Origin: Lewinellaceae bacterium
GTDB lineage: Bacteria > Bacteroidota > Bacteroidia > Chitinophagales > Saprospiraceae
DNA: 64,000 nt
Assembly: GCA_016713985.1 (NCBI GenBank)
Contig: JADJOD010000011.1
Span: 161,048-225,047 of the forward strand
Direction of reading: 5' to 3'
In this document: positions 45,070 through 52,840 of the stretch, in pieces
How positions within the stretch are numbered: the first letter of the stretch is position 1
How the letters are laid out: every line of letters starts with the position of its first letter
Made by a program: the position numbers and the translations under genes
Notes under the pieces: model-generated
The model's database searches: none
Seen by the model: the letters and a program-made list of their open reading frames with translations, nothing else
Told to the model about the DNA's origin: nothing

Positions 45070-46107
45070 ATGAAAAAACTTTTCCTTTATTCCCTCCTGT
45101 TGTGCATTTTTCTCCCCGAAGCACGATCGCAGGACAAACACTTTACCCAGTTTTATGCCTCCCCCCTGACCCTCAATCCCGGACTTACCGGGGCTATGGA
45201 GGGGCGTTATCGCGTCGGCATGATCTACCGCGACCAGTGGCGCAAGGTACTCGACAACCCGATTAAAACCTTCGCCGTGGCTGCCGACCTCCGGTTTGAT
45301 GCACCCGGAAAACGGGTCAAAGAAGACGCTATCGGCCTCGGCCTGATGTTTTTTACCGACCGGGTCAGTGTTATTGATTTCAGCACTACACAAATCGCCG
45401 TTTCGATGGCCTACCATAAATCGCTGGGATCGGATAACCGCCAGTTCCTGACCCTCGGCATTCAGGGTGGGTTGTCGCAGCGGAATGTCAACTACGAATC
45501 GTTGACGTTTCACGACGAATTTGACGGCACTTCCGGTTATAACCTGCAAACGGGTGAAAATCTGCCGGAGAACAACTTCGCCTTTACGGACTACAACGTC
45601 GGGCTGAATTATACGGCGCAAGTTGGCCGGTCGGGCAACATTTTTGCCGGTATCGCCTTGCACCATTTCCTCCAGCCCAACATTTCTTTTTATGAAAACT
45701 CCGCTGAAGGCGACAAATTGTACATGAAAATGTCGGGGCAAATCGCCGCCAATATCCCGATCACCCGCGACAACCGCGTGTCGTTATTGCCGCGTTTTCT
45801 GGTCGCAAAACAAGGCCCGCACCTGGAAATAAATACAGGAACAAATTTCAGGGTGGCCATGGGTCAGTACGGCGGCGTGGCACTGCATATCGGCAGCTGG
45901 ATTCGTCCGGTTCGCAACGACGACGCCATCGGTATTGACGCCGTGGTGGCTCTGGTCGGCGTTGAGTTCAACAATGTGCTGATCGGACTGAGTTACGACC
46001 TGAATCTGCGCGCATTGCAGGCCAAACAAAGGCAGGGCGCCTTCGAAATTTCAATCGCTTACCTGGGTGAATATGAGAACGAAGAAATCCTCTGCCCCAA
46101 GTTTTAG
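45070..46107 (+). CDS. Type IX secretion PorP/SprF-family outer-membrane protein
   Basis: 345 residues with a signal peptide (MKKLFLYSLLLCIFLPEARS). The hallmark KHFTQFYASPLTLNPGLTGA follows cleavage, then YRVGMIYRDQWRKVLDNPIK, LGLMFFTDRVSVIDFSTTQI, MAYHKSLGSDN and a C-terminal FNNVLIGLSYDLNLRALQAK. PorP/SprF proteins are beta-barrels that link type IX secretion to particular type B cargo, in particular large CHU_C proteins. It stands alone here; the closest cargo candidates are elsewhere in the window. It converges on murI with 6 bp between stops. Confidence 0.92.
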   Translation: MKKLFLYSLLLCIFLPEARSQDKHFTQFYASPLTLNPGLTGAMEGRYRVGMIYRDQWRKVLDNPIKTFAVAADLRFDAPGKRVKEDAIGLGLMFFTDRVSVIDFSTTQIAVSMAYHKSLGSDNRQFLTLGIQGGLSQRNVNYESLTFHDEFDGTSGYNLQTGENLPENNFAFTDYNVGLNYTAQVGRSGNIFAGIALHHFLQPNISFYENSAEGDKLYMKMSGQIAANIPITRDNRVSLLPRFLVAKQGPHLEINTGTNFRVAMGQYGGVALHIGSWIRPVRNDDAIGIDAVVALVGVEFNNVLIGLSYDLNLRALQAKQRQGAFEISIAYLGEYENEEILCPKF

Positions 46108-46113
46108 CAGTAT

Positions 46114-46902
46114 TCAACCTGAGGTTGCGGAATGAAGTTCGAGGGTGTTTAAAAAACGCAGGTATCTTTCGAAATAAACGGGCTCTTTTGCCTTGCCCGA
46201 CAAAAAATACGAAACACCGCCCGGCCCGTCGTTCAGCTGATCTCCGAGTTTGTTTTTCAGGTTTTTCACCGTGCCGAGATTGCCGTCTATGATGGCAATC
46301 TCGGGCGGAATTATTTTTTCCATCAAATTCCGGAAGAAAATGAAATGGGTGCAGCCAAGCACGACGGCACCGTAATTTTCAAGGCGAATGCTCGATAGCT
46401 TTTGTTGCAGGTAAGAAATGATTTTGTTTTCATCAAAGTCAAAATGCTCGGCATACATCACCAATTCCTGCAGCGGCAAATAATCCACAATTTGTTGTGT
46501 ATCAACACGCGCGACCAGGTCGTGAAATTTTTCCTCTTTTAAGGTCAGTTCAGTGGCAAACACCAGAACCCGTTTTCGTTTGTCCGACAGGACTGCGGGT
46601 TTTACAGCCGGCTCCATACCGATGATGGGAAAATCGTATAAACGCCGCAAATCTTCGATGGCGACGCTGGTGGCGGTATTGCAGGCGACCACGATGGCTT
46701 TTACGTCCATCGAAGCAATAAAACGTATGGCTTCCATCACCAATTCCCGCACTTCTTCTTTTGGCCGGGTGCCGTATGGGGCGTTGTCGCCGTCCGAGAA
46801 ATAAATGTATTTTTCGGACGGCAGTACCTTCAACGCCTCGTACAAAACGGTGAGGCCTCCGATCCCGGAGTCGAAAAGACCGATGGGCTGATCTTTTTGC
46901 AT
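46114..46902 (-). CDS. murI: Glutamate racemase
   Basis: 262 residues from MQKDQPIGLFDSGIGGLTVL. It makes D-glutamate for peptidoglycan. The two catalytic Cys lie in VVACNTATS near residue 72 and GCTHFIFF near 184; DGDNAPYGTRPKEEV follows the N-terminal Asp motif. The ATG at 46902 is chosen because the -7 box lies 22 nt upstream; a longer frame begins inside the terminator hairpin of the preceding gene and is rejected. Confidence 0.95.
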   Translation of the reverse strand: MQKDQPIGLFDSGIGGLTVLYEALKVLPSEKYIYFSDGDNAPYGTRPKEEVRELVMEAIRFIASMDVKAIVVACNTATSVAIEDLRRLYDFPIIGMEPAVKPAVLSDKRKRVLVFATELTLKEEKFHDLVARVDTQQIVDYLPLQELVMYAEHFDFDENKIISYLQQKLSSIRLENYGAVVLGCTHFIFFRNLMEKIIPPEIAIIDGNLGTVKNLKNKLGDQLNDGPGGVSYFLSGKAKEPVYFERYLRFLNTLELHSATSG

Positions 46903-46924
46903 TGGCCGGATGCTTATGTTGGAG

Positions 46925-46932
46925 CAAAAATA
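46925..46932 (-). promoter_or_regulatory. -7 promoter box (TATTTTTG) of murI
   Basis: Exact TAnnTTTG on the reverse strand, 22 nt before the murI ATG, inside the T-tract of the upstream terminator. Confidence 0.6.
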
Positions 46933-46966
46933 AGAATGGGATCGTCTGTTACGGACAATCCCATTC
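46926..46966 (-). terminator. Rho-independent terminator after the second Skp gene
   Basis: On the reverse strand GAATGGGAT and ATCCCATTC (46958-46966 and 46934-46942) form a perfect 9-bp stem followed by TTATTTTT. Confidence 0.8.
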
Positions 46967-46997
46967 AAAATATCTTACGGTCACCCAAAAGCCGGAA

Positions 46998-47509
46998 TCA
47001 ATTGGCGATACCCAGTTTTGTTTTTACCAAACCGGTCACGTCGAGTGATTCGTGCGCGTAAAGTATTATTTGGGTGCTTACGTCAAAGACGAGTGCAAAG
47101 CCGTTTTCAGTAGCCACGTCGGCCATCGCTTTGTTGACCTTGTCGAGCAAAGGTTTGTACAGTTCTTCCCGCTTTTTGGCGAGTTTTTGATATACCTCTT
47201 CCTGGTACTTGGCAATACTGGCTTGTTCTTCCTGCAATTTGGCGGACTGATCCTCATAATCCTTGGGAGAGATGGTTCCGGTATCTTGTTTTTGCTTCAG
47301 GGCGGCGGCATTGTCCTGCAAGGCTTTCACCCGTTCCTGTCCTTTTTGGTCAGTTGGGTTTGAAACGCCTGCAGGTCGCTGTCAGCGGCTTTTATCTCCG
47401 GTATTTGCGCCAGCAAAGCCGTGGAGTTGCAGAAGCCGAAATTTTGGGAAAAGCCATCGGTGGAAAGGAGCATGGCCAGGCCCACCGTAAGAATGAATAG
47501 TTTGTTCAT
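46998..47509 (-). CDS. Skp/OmpH-family periplasmic chaperone (frameshifted)
   Basis: Signal peptide MNKLFILTVGLAMLLSTDGFS, then FGFCNSTALLAQIPEIKAAD, a helical arm (ALQDNAAALKQKQDTGTISP, DYEDQSAKLQEEQASIAKYQ) and the closing beta segment VNKAMADVATENGFALVFDV. Skp binds unfolded outer-membrane proteins in the periplasm. The frame breaks at the T5 run near 47343-47347: TQLTKK joins GQERVKALQD after restoring one base. Restored length about 170 residues. It is downstream of the intact Skp copy. Confidence 0.87.
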
Positions 47510-47566
47510 TTTCAACACGTTGAATTTTTTCGACGACACAATTTTGTGCCGGTTCATTTTTTCCGG

Positions 47567-47574
47567 CAAAATTA
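47567..47574 (-). promoter_or_regulatory. -7 promoter box (TAATTTTG) of the second Skp gene, overlapping the first gene's stop
   Basis: Exact TAnnTTTG on the reverse strand; its TAA is the stop codon of the upstream Skp gene. It lies 57 nt before the ATG at 47509. Confidence 0.45.
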
Positions 47575-48087
47575 ACCCTTCTTCAGGATAGTTTTAACGT
47601 CTTCGGTTTTGTCGTTGCGTTTGTCGGCGTACAACATACCGGATGCACTGCCTTTGTCGAAAACAAATTCGTAACCTTTATCTTCGGCGTACTTCTGAAT
47701 GGTTGCGTACACCTTGTCCTGGATCGGTTTTACAAGTTCTTCCCGCTTTTTAAACAGGGCGCCTTCCGGACCGAACTTTACCCGTTGCAGTTCGCGAACT
47801 TCTTTTTCTTTGTTCATGATTTCATCCTCGCGCTGTTTTTTCATCTCTTCGCTCAGCAGAACCTGCTCCGCCTGATATTTGCTGTACAAACCTTTTACTT
47901 TATCCTGTTCCTGGGCAATTTCCTGGCGCCATTGGGTCGCTACTTTATCCAGTTGTTCCTGCGCTTTCTGGTATTCGGGCATACTTTCCAACACATCGGT
48001 TACATCCACATAGGCAATACGTTGGGCTGTTGCCAGGCCGGTCAGGATAAATGCAAAAAGAGCAGTTGAAACGATTTTCTTGATCAT
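47572..48087 (-). CDS. Skp/OmpH-family periplasmic chaperone
   Basis: 171 residues from MIKKIVSTALFAFILTGLATA, a signal peptide, with the mature start QRIAYVDVTDVLESMPEYQK. The long charged coiled coil (EEMKKQREDEIMNKEKEVRE) and the end IQKYAEDKGYEFVFDKGSAS are typical of OmpH/Skp. It prevents aggregation of outer-membrane proteins on the way to BAM. The ATG at 48087 begins the signal peptide; a longer frame starts upstream, and the -7 box at 48172 lies within it. Confidence 0.92.
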   Translation of the reverse strand: MIKKIVSTALFAFILTGLATAQRIAYVDVTDVLESMPEYQKAQEQLDKVATQWRQEIAQEQDKVKGLYSKYQAEQVLLSEEMKKQREDEIMNKEKEVRELQRVKFGPEGALFKKREELVKPIQDKVYATIQKYAEDKGYEFVFDKGSASGMLYADKRNDKTEDVKTILKKG

Positions 48088-48171
48088 AGTTGGTAAAATG
48101 TTGATTGGTAAAATGTTGCGCACGTGATTCCTGTCCATGCGGATGGTTTTCAGGTATCCGGCTTTCAGGGT

Positions 48172-48179
48172 CAAAATTA
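48172..48179 (-). promoter_or_regulatory. -7 promoter box (TAATTTTG) of the Skp pair
   Basis: Exact TAnnTTTG on the reverse strand, 84 nt before the ATG at 48087. The gap to hutH (48180-48371) shows no gene. Confidence 0.5.
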
Positions 48180-48371
48180 GGGGTTTTACCTGCGAAACGC
48201 GGTTTTCTGACGCAGAATACCGGGCAAAAGTTGCTCACAGGTTTTAATTTATTTTTGTAAATGAAAGTTATCCTGTTCATTATCAATGGGTTTTTCCACT
48301 TGACAGGCCCTTATCCGCACGAACATTAACCCCGGTTTAACCGGCTTTTAAAGGAATTTAACACGAACCGG

Positions 48372-48379
48372 TACATTTG
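48372..48379 (+). promoter_or_regulatory. -7 promoter box (TACATTTG) of hutH
   Basis: Exact TAnnTTTG, 54 nt before the ATG at 48434. Confidence 0.5.
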
Positions 48380-48433
48380 CGCGCCTTAACGGAAAATCAC
48401 TCCGGATTATTGACCGCTTTTATATTGCTTCTC

Positions 48434-49942
48434 ATGATAGACACAAGCCCTGCCACCCACCACATCAGCCCCGATCACCTTTCCTTAGATGCCATCCGGC
48501 AGGTCCTGGCCGGAAAATATTCCCTGGCACTTTCGCAGGAAGCCGCTTCGTGCATCCATCATTGCAGGGAATACCTGGACCATAAACTTGCCGGCTCTCA
48601 CGACCTGTATTACGGTATCAATACCGGATTCGGCTCCCTGTGTAATATTCGTATTTCGGATGACGACATCGGGCAACTGCAATACAATCTCCTGGTAAGT
48701 CACGCCGCAGGCACCGGCGACACCGTACCGCCGGAGATTGTCCGTATCATGTTGTTGCTGAAGGCGCAAAGCCTTTCCTACGGGTATTCGGCCGTGCGGG
48801 AAAAAGTAATCCAGCGCCTCATCGACTTCTACAACCTTGATATTCTGCCTGTTGTATTTGAACTTGGTTCACTCGGCGCCTCGGGCGATCTGGCTCCGCT
48901 GGCGCACCTGAGCCTGCCGTTGGCCGGCCTGGGAGAGGTTTGGTATGAAGGACGCAGGCAACGATCCGATGTGGTGTTGCCATTACAAGGCTGGCCGCCG
49001 CTTGTATTCAAGGCCAAAGAAGCGCTTGCCTTGCTCAATGGCACCCAGTTTTCTGCGGCCTATGCAGTTTGGTGTCTGCTGGAAGGGAGAAGACTGGCCT
49101 GGATCGCCGATCTCAATGCCGCCATCGGTTACGATGCCTTTAATTGCCGGCGCTCGCCGCTCGATGTGAGGTTGCACCAGATCCGCCCGCATGGCGGACA
49201 ACTGGAAGTGGCGGGAAACATCCTCCGTTTGCTGGAAGGGAGCGCAATCGGCGATTTGGAAAAAACCGATGTGCAGGACCCGTACGCATTTCGCTGCGTG
49301 CCGCAGGTGCACGGTGCGAGCCGGAATGCGCTGCGACATATTGAAGAAGTGGTGACGACAGAAATCAATTCGGTTACCGACAACCCCAGCATATTTCCCG
49401 ACGACGACCTGATCATTTCAGGCGGGAATTTCCATGCCCAGCCGATCGCCTTGCCGCTCGACTATCTCGGAATCGCACTTGCCGAACTGGGCAGCATCTC
49501 CGAAAGGCGTATTTACCAGTTAATAGGTGGAAACCGCAATTTGCCCGCATTTTTGACCGATAACCCGGGTTTGCATTCGGGGATGATGATTGCACAATAT
49601 ACCGCAGCCGCCATCGTCAGCCAGAACAAAGGCCTCTGCTCCCCGGCATCGGTCGACAGCATTGTCAGTTGCAACGGACAGGAAGACCACGTGAGTATGG
49701 CCGCCAACGCCGGCACCAAAGCGCGTCACATTGTTCTTAATCTCGAACGGGTGCTGGCGATTGAGTTTATGGTGGCCATGCAGGCGCTCGATTACCGAAA
49801 CCCGGTAAAATCTTCCCCTTTTATTGAAAACCTGCGTCAGCAGTACCGGGGCGTGGTTCCCCGGCTGGAAGCGGACCGGATTTTGCACAACGACATCGAA
49901 GAAACGATCCGGTTTTTGAAAAAAATAAAGCCGGCGGAATAA
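48434..49942 (+). CDS. hutH: Histidine ammonia-lyase
   Basis: 502 residues. It eliminates ammonia from L-histidine to urocanate, the first step of histidine degradation. The autocatalytic MIO cofactor forms from Ala-Ser-Gly in GSLGASGDLAPLAH at about residues 149-151. YYGINTGFGSLCNI near 58, QYNLLVSHAAGTG, DPYAFRCVPQVHGASRNAL and EINSVTDNPSIFPDDD are also family motifs. Other hut genes are not in the window. The ATG at 48434 is preferred over an upstream start that overlaps the -7 box. A tyrosine or phenylalanine ammonia-lyase is possible but the His-type sequence around residues 80-90 (SHAAG) favours HutH. Confidence 0.93.
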   Translation: MIDTSPATHHISPDHLSLDAIRQVLAGKYSLALSQEAASCIHHCREYLDHKLAGSHDLYYGINTGFGSLCNIRISDDDIGQLQYNLLVSHAAGTGDTVPPEIVRIMLLLKAQSLSYGYSAVREKVIQRLIDFYNLDILPVVFELGSLGASGDLAPLAHLSLPLAGLGEVWYEGRRQRSDVVLPLQGWPPLVFKAKEALALLNGTQFSAAYAVWCLLEGRRLAWIADLNAAIGYDAFNCRRSPLDVRLHQIRPHGGQLEVAGNILRLLEGSAIGDLEKTDVQDPYAFRCVPQVHGASRNALRHIEEVVTTEINSVTDNPSIFPDDDLIISGGNFHAQPIALPLDYLGIALAELGSISERRIYQLIGGNRNLPAFLTDNPGLHSGMMIAQYTAAAIVSQNKGLCSPASVDSIVSCNGQEDHVSMAANAGTKARHIVLNLERVLAIEFMVAMQALDYRNPVKSSPFIENLRQQYRGVVPRLEADRILHNDIEETIRFLKKIKPAE

Positions 49943-49999
49943 CCGGATAAGGAAACCGTTTTGGGTAAAAAAGGCAGGTGTTTGACCGAAATCAATACG

Positions 50000-51373
50000 T
50001 TATTGTTGTTTTTTCTGCTTTTTTCTCAACACCATGTTCAGCCACCCGAAATTGGTTTTCACCGAATCGACATAATAATTTGCCTTCAGATAATCCCGGT
50101 CTGTGAACGTACCGACCCCCGCCGCCGGCATGGAATCCAGCCAAAAAAAGTCGGAGACAACGGCGCTGTCGAGTTTTACCTCGCCGCAGTCGGTTTGTGC
50201 AAGCAATGCGCTGCTGAGGTTTGCCCCCGACAAATCGGCCCGGTTGAGGTGGGCGCGTTGCAGGTTGGCGGAGTTCAGATAGACCCTCCGCATATCGGCG
50301 CCGGAAAGATTTGCGCGGGTCAGGTTAGCCGATTCAAAATTGGATTTGTACAATTTCGAATTTCGCAACCTCGCCTCGCTGAGGTTGGAGCGGGCGAGAA
50401 TGGCGCCGCTCAACTCCGATTCGCTCAAACTCGCGCCGCTCAGGTCCGCCTCGTCCAAAAGCGCATTTTCCAGGTCGGCGCCGGTCAGATTGATCCCGGA
50501 GAGGTATCTGGCGGACAAGGCGGCGTTTTTCAGGTCGGCGAAGGAAAAATCCGCCGATTGATAGATACGTCGCAGGCTGCTTTTATCGATCTCGCTGCTG
50601 ACGATCGACAAAAGTAAAAATCCCCGTTCCGGGCTTAACTCACGACCAACCAGCGAATCATTTCCCAGATACCGGTACGGGCGGAGGGAATTGCTGAGTG
50701 CAATGATGCGGCCGATTAATTGCGGCGAAATATCCCGGACTCCCCTGACGGCCACGTCTTCCTTCAATTCTTCATCAACGGCATCCAGGATATTTCCCAT
50801 CAGGAACACGAGTGAGCTGCGGCGCTCTGCTTCCTGCAGATAAGTTTGCTGGTCGAGGCGCACGTTTTGCTGATTGAGCAGCTGGTTTTGCTGTACCAGG
50901 AGTTTGTTTTGGTTGTACAACATAACCGTACCCAGCAAACCGCCCAGTCCCACAAACAGCGACTGAAAAACCACCACCACCCAGCGCCGGAAATTCATCC
51001 AGGCAAACCATGCGGTCGCTCTTTTAAAAACAATATTCAGATCGCGCCTTGCTCCTGCGTAATCTTTTTCAATGGCGTTTACCATCAACGATTGCGCTGC
51101 CTTGTTGAGCAAACCCAGGTCGGTATCTGATATGCCAAACAGTTTTTTCAGAATTTTTTCTTTGTTCTGAACGATCCAGAATGTCGACAGACCCAAAACA
51201 AGGAATACCCATACAAAACCCCGGACCAGACGGCCGAGTTCTTTTTGTAAGGTTTCAAAGCCGCTTTCCATCGCAATGGCGCCGATGAGGATGCCTATTA
51301 CAAAGGCAATAATGGTGCGCGACAAGAGGTCGATTCGCGCCCCGGAGGAGTCATCTGTTTCTTCTTCTTTCAT
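50000..51373 (-). CDS. Pentapeptide-repeat protein with membrane segments
   Basis: 457 residues from MKEEETDDSSGARIDLLSRT. Three membrane segments (about 21-40, 56-75, 135-160), a coil-like Gln/Asn-rich stretch (NKLLVQQNQLLNQQNVRLDQ), and a C-terminal pentapeptide-repeat right-handed helix of about 28 units (ADFSFADLKNAALSARYLSG, ANLTRANLSGADMRRVYLNS, RADLSGANLSSALL). Such repeats often mimic DNA or scaffold proteins; here it is membrane-attached and its role is unknown. The ATG at 51373 is chosen because the -7 box lies at 51404, inside the longer frame that begins at 51487. Confidence 0.83.
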   Translation of the reverse strand: MKEEETDDSSGARIDLLSRTIIAFVIGILIGAIAMESGFETLQKELGRLVRGFVWVFLVLGLSTFWIVQNKEKILKKLFGISDTDLGLLNKAAQSLMVNAIEKDYAGARRDLNIVFKRATAWFAWMNFRRWVVVVFQSLFVGLGGLLGTVMLYNQNKLLVQQNQLLNQQNVRLDQQTYLQEAERRSSLVFLMGNILDAVDEELKEDVAVRGVRDISPQLIGRIIALSNSLRPYRYLGNDSLVGRELSPERGFLLLSIVSSEIDKSSLRRIYQSADFSFADLKNAALSARYLSGINLTGADLENALLDEADLSGASLSESELSGAILARSNLSEARLRNSKLYKSNFESANLTRANLSGADMRRVYLNSANLQRAHLNRADLSGANLSSALLAQTDCGEVKLDSAVVSDFFWLDSMPAAGVGTFTDRDYLKANYYVDSVKTNFGWLNMVLRKKQKKQQ

Positions 51374-51403
51374 GGGTGGCAGGCAAATTTCGGCAACTTC
51401 GGA

Positions 51404-51411
51404 CAAAAGTA
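51404..51411 (-). promoter_or_regulatory. -7 promoter box (TACTTTTG) of the pentapeptide-repeat gene
   Basis: Exact TAnnTTTG on the reverse strand, 30 nt before the ATG at 51373. Confidence 0.55.
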
Positions 51412-51489
51412 GTTGAATTCTGCTTCTGACAGAATTTGGTATCAATCCGTTGAATTTGCGATAACTTCGCCACTTCAATTCAGACACGA

Positions 51490-52179
51490 ATGACAGGCAT
51501 ACCGGAGCGGATAAAAGGTTGTATTTTTAACTTGGACGGCGTTATTGTAGATACCGCAAGGTATCACTATATCTCGTGGAGAAGGCTGGCGAACCAACTG
51601 GGGTTCGATTTTTCAGAAGAACAACACCAGCAACTGCGTGGTTTGAGCAGGATGGCAAGCCTTGAAAAAATTCTCGAATGGGGCGATATGTACATGACGG
51701 AGGCGGAAAAGCTGCATTGGTCAGACGTAAAAAACAACTGGTACGTTGAATTGATTTCAAACCTCAAGCCGGGCGACGTACTTCCCGGAGCATTGTTGTT
51801 CCTGCGGCAAGTGCGCGAGGCAGGCATGAAAATTGCGCTGGCATCTGCTTCAAGGAGCGCCCGTCAGGTGCTCATTACCACCAAACTGGAAACGTATTTT
51901 GATGCGATTATTGACGGCCACAGCACGCGTAAGGCCATTCCCGATCCGGAATGTTTTATACTCGCCGCCCTCGCAATCGGCTTTCAGCCATACGAATGCA
52001 TAGTTTTTGAAGATGCCGCACTGGGTGTTTTGGCCGGACTTGCCGGCGGATTTCATGTGGTTGGTATCGGCAATCCCGATTACCTTCCGAAAGCGCACTT
52101 AGTTATTCCCGGATTCGAAAACCTGAGTTTTCCCGGCATGCTTGCAAATTTCTCCGAAGCCTCACTCACTCACTCATAA
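51490..52179 (+). CDS. Beta-phosphoglucomutase-like HAD protein with Asp-to-Asn change at the nucleophile
   Basis: 229 residues, HAD superfamily type I with a helical cap. Sequence after the start: GCIFNLDGVIVDTARYHYIS near residue 10, LRGLSRMASLEKIL in the cap (the RGxSR-type beta-PGM motif), ALASASRSARQVL near 117, then KAIPDPECFILAALAIG and VFEDAALGVLAGLAGGFHVV. In active enzymes the first motif is DxDG, the first Asp being the phospho-accepting nucleophile; here it reads NLDG (codon AAC). With that residue gone, mutase activity is unlikely unless the base is an error. Beta-PGM interconverts beta-glucose 1- and 6-phosphate, and an alpha-amylase gene lies close by, as in maltose loci, but no maltose phosphorylase is present. 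Confidence 0.87.
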   Translation: MTGIPERIKGCIFNLDGVIVDTARYHYISWRRLANQLGFDFSEEQHQQLRGLSRMASLEKILEWGDMYMTEAEKLHWSDVKNNWYVELISNLKPGDVLPGALLFLRQVREAGMKIALASASRSARQVLITTKLETYFDAIIDGHSTRKAIPDPECFILAALAIGFQPYECIVFEDAALGVLAGLAGGFHVVGIGNPDYLPKAHLVIPGFENLSFPGMLANFSEASLTHS

Positions 52180-52208
52180 TCTTCTGATTTGCAAAATTTT
52201 GTATATCA

Positions 52209-52808
52209 ATGAAACTCAATATTGCGCTCGGCATATTAGTCGTTTTTCTCGCCTACATCACCTGTAAAAATCTGCAAAAGTCCACCCCGGCAACCGGCGA
52301 ACCCAATACCGCTGTTGCAGCCCAGCCGGAGCCGGAAAGCGGTTATAACTGGAAAGCCTCTCACGTCATTCACGGCGAAAATCCGGACGGAGCGCCCACC
52401 CGTCAGTTTGGAACGCCGCCCCGAAGGGTAGAAGTACCGATTGACGCATTGCCGAAAGCCACCGCCAGTCACAAAGCTTACCTGAGCAGCGGCTGGTGGC
52501 ACCTGAGCATGGCGTATCAGCCGAGTGACACGCTGGTTCACCGGAATTATCAGCACAAGTGGCTGCAATTTCGCCAGGATCAAACCTTTGATATCCTGAT
52601 TAAAAATAAAGTTGTGGAAACGGGACGCTGGAACTGGGACGAAAACAAAAACGAGATCTACCTGTCTTGTCAGGACCCCTACATCAATAACACCTGGAGC
52701 GTCACCGACCGGGGTTTTTTGATGATCTGGAAGGGAAATACGGACCTCAATGTTACCGGTATTCAGATTCGGGTGGTGGGCAACGGCACTCCGCCGCCTG
52801 AAAATTAA
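52209..52808 (+). CDS. Exported or membrane-anchored protein, lipocalin-like C-terminus
   Basis: 199 residues. One N-terminal hydrophobic segment with a Cys (MKLNIALGILVVFLAYITCK), perhaps a lipoprotein signal, then a Pro-rich stretch and a beta-rich domain (YLSSGWWHLSMAYQPSDTLV, KWLQFRQDQTFDILI, VETGRWNWDENKNEIYLSCQ, DRGFLMIWKG) that resembles lipocalin-like proteins. Family not firmly identified. It lies between the HAD and amylase genes on the same strand. Confidence 0.65.
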   Translation: MKLNIALGILVVFLAYITCKNLQKSTPATGEPNTAVAAQPEPESGYNWKASHVIHGENPDGAPTRQFGTPPRRVEVPIDALPKATASHKAYLSSGWWHLSMAYQPSDTLVHRNYQHKWLQFRQDQTFDILIKNKVVETGRWNWDENKNEIYLSCQDPYINNTWSVTDRGFLMIWKGNTDLNVTGIQIRVVGNGTPPPEN

Positions 52809-52840
52809 TCTTCCCCAAAAACAGTCAAAAAGTATCCGAT

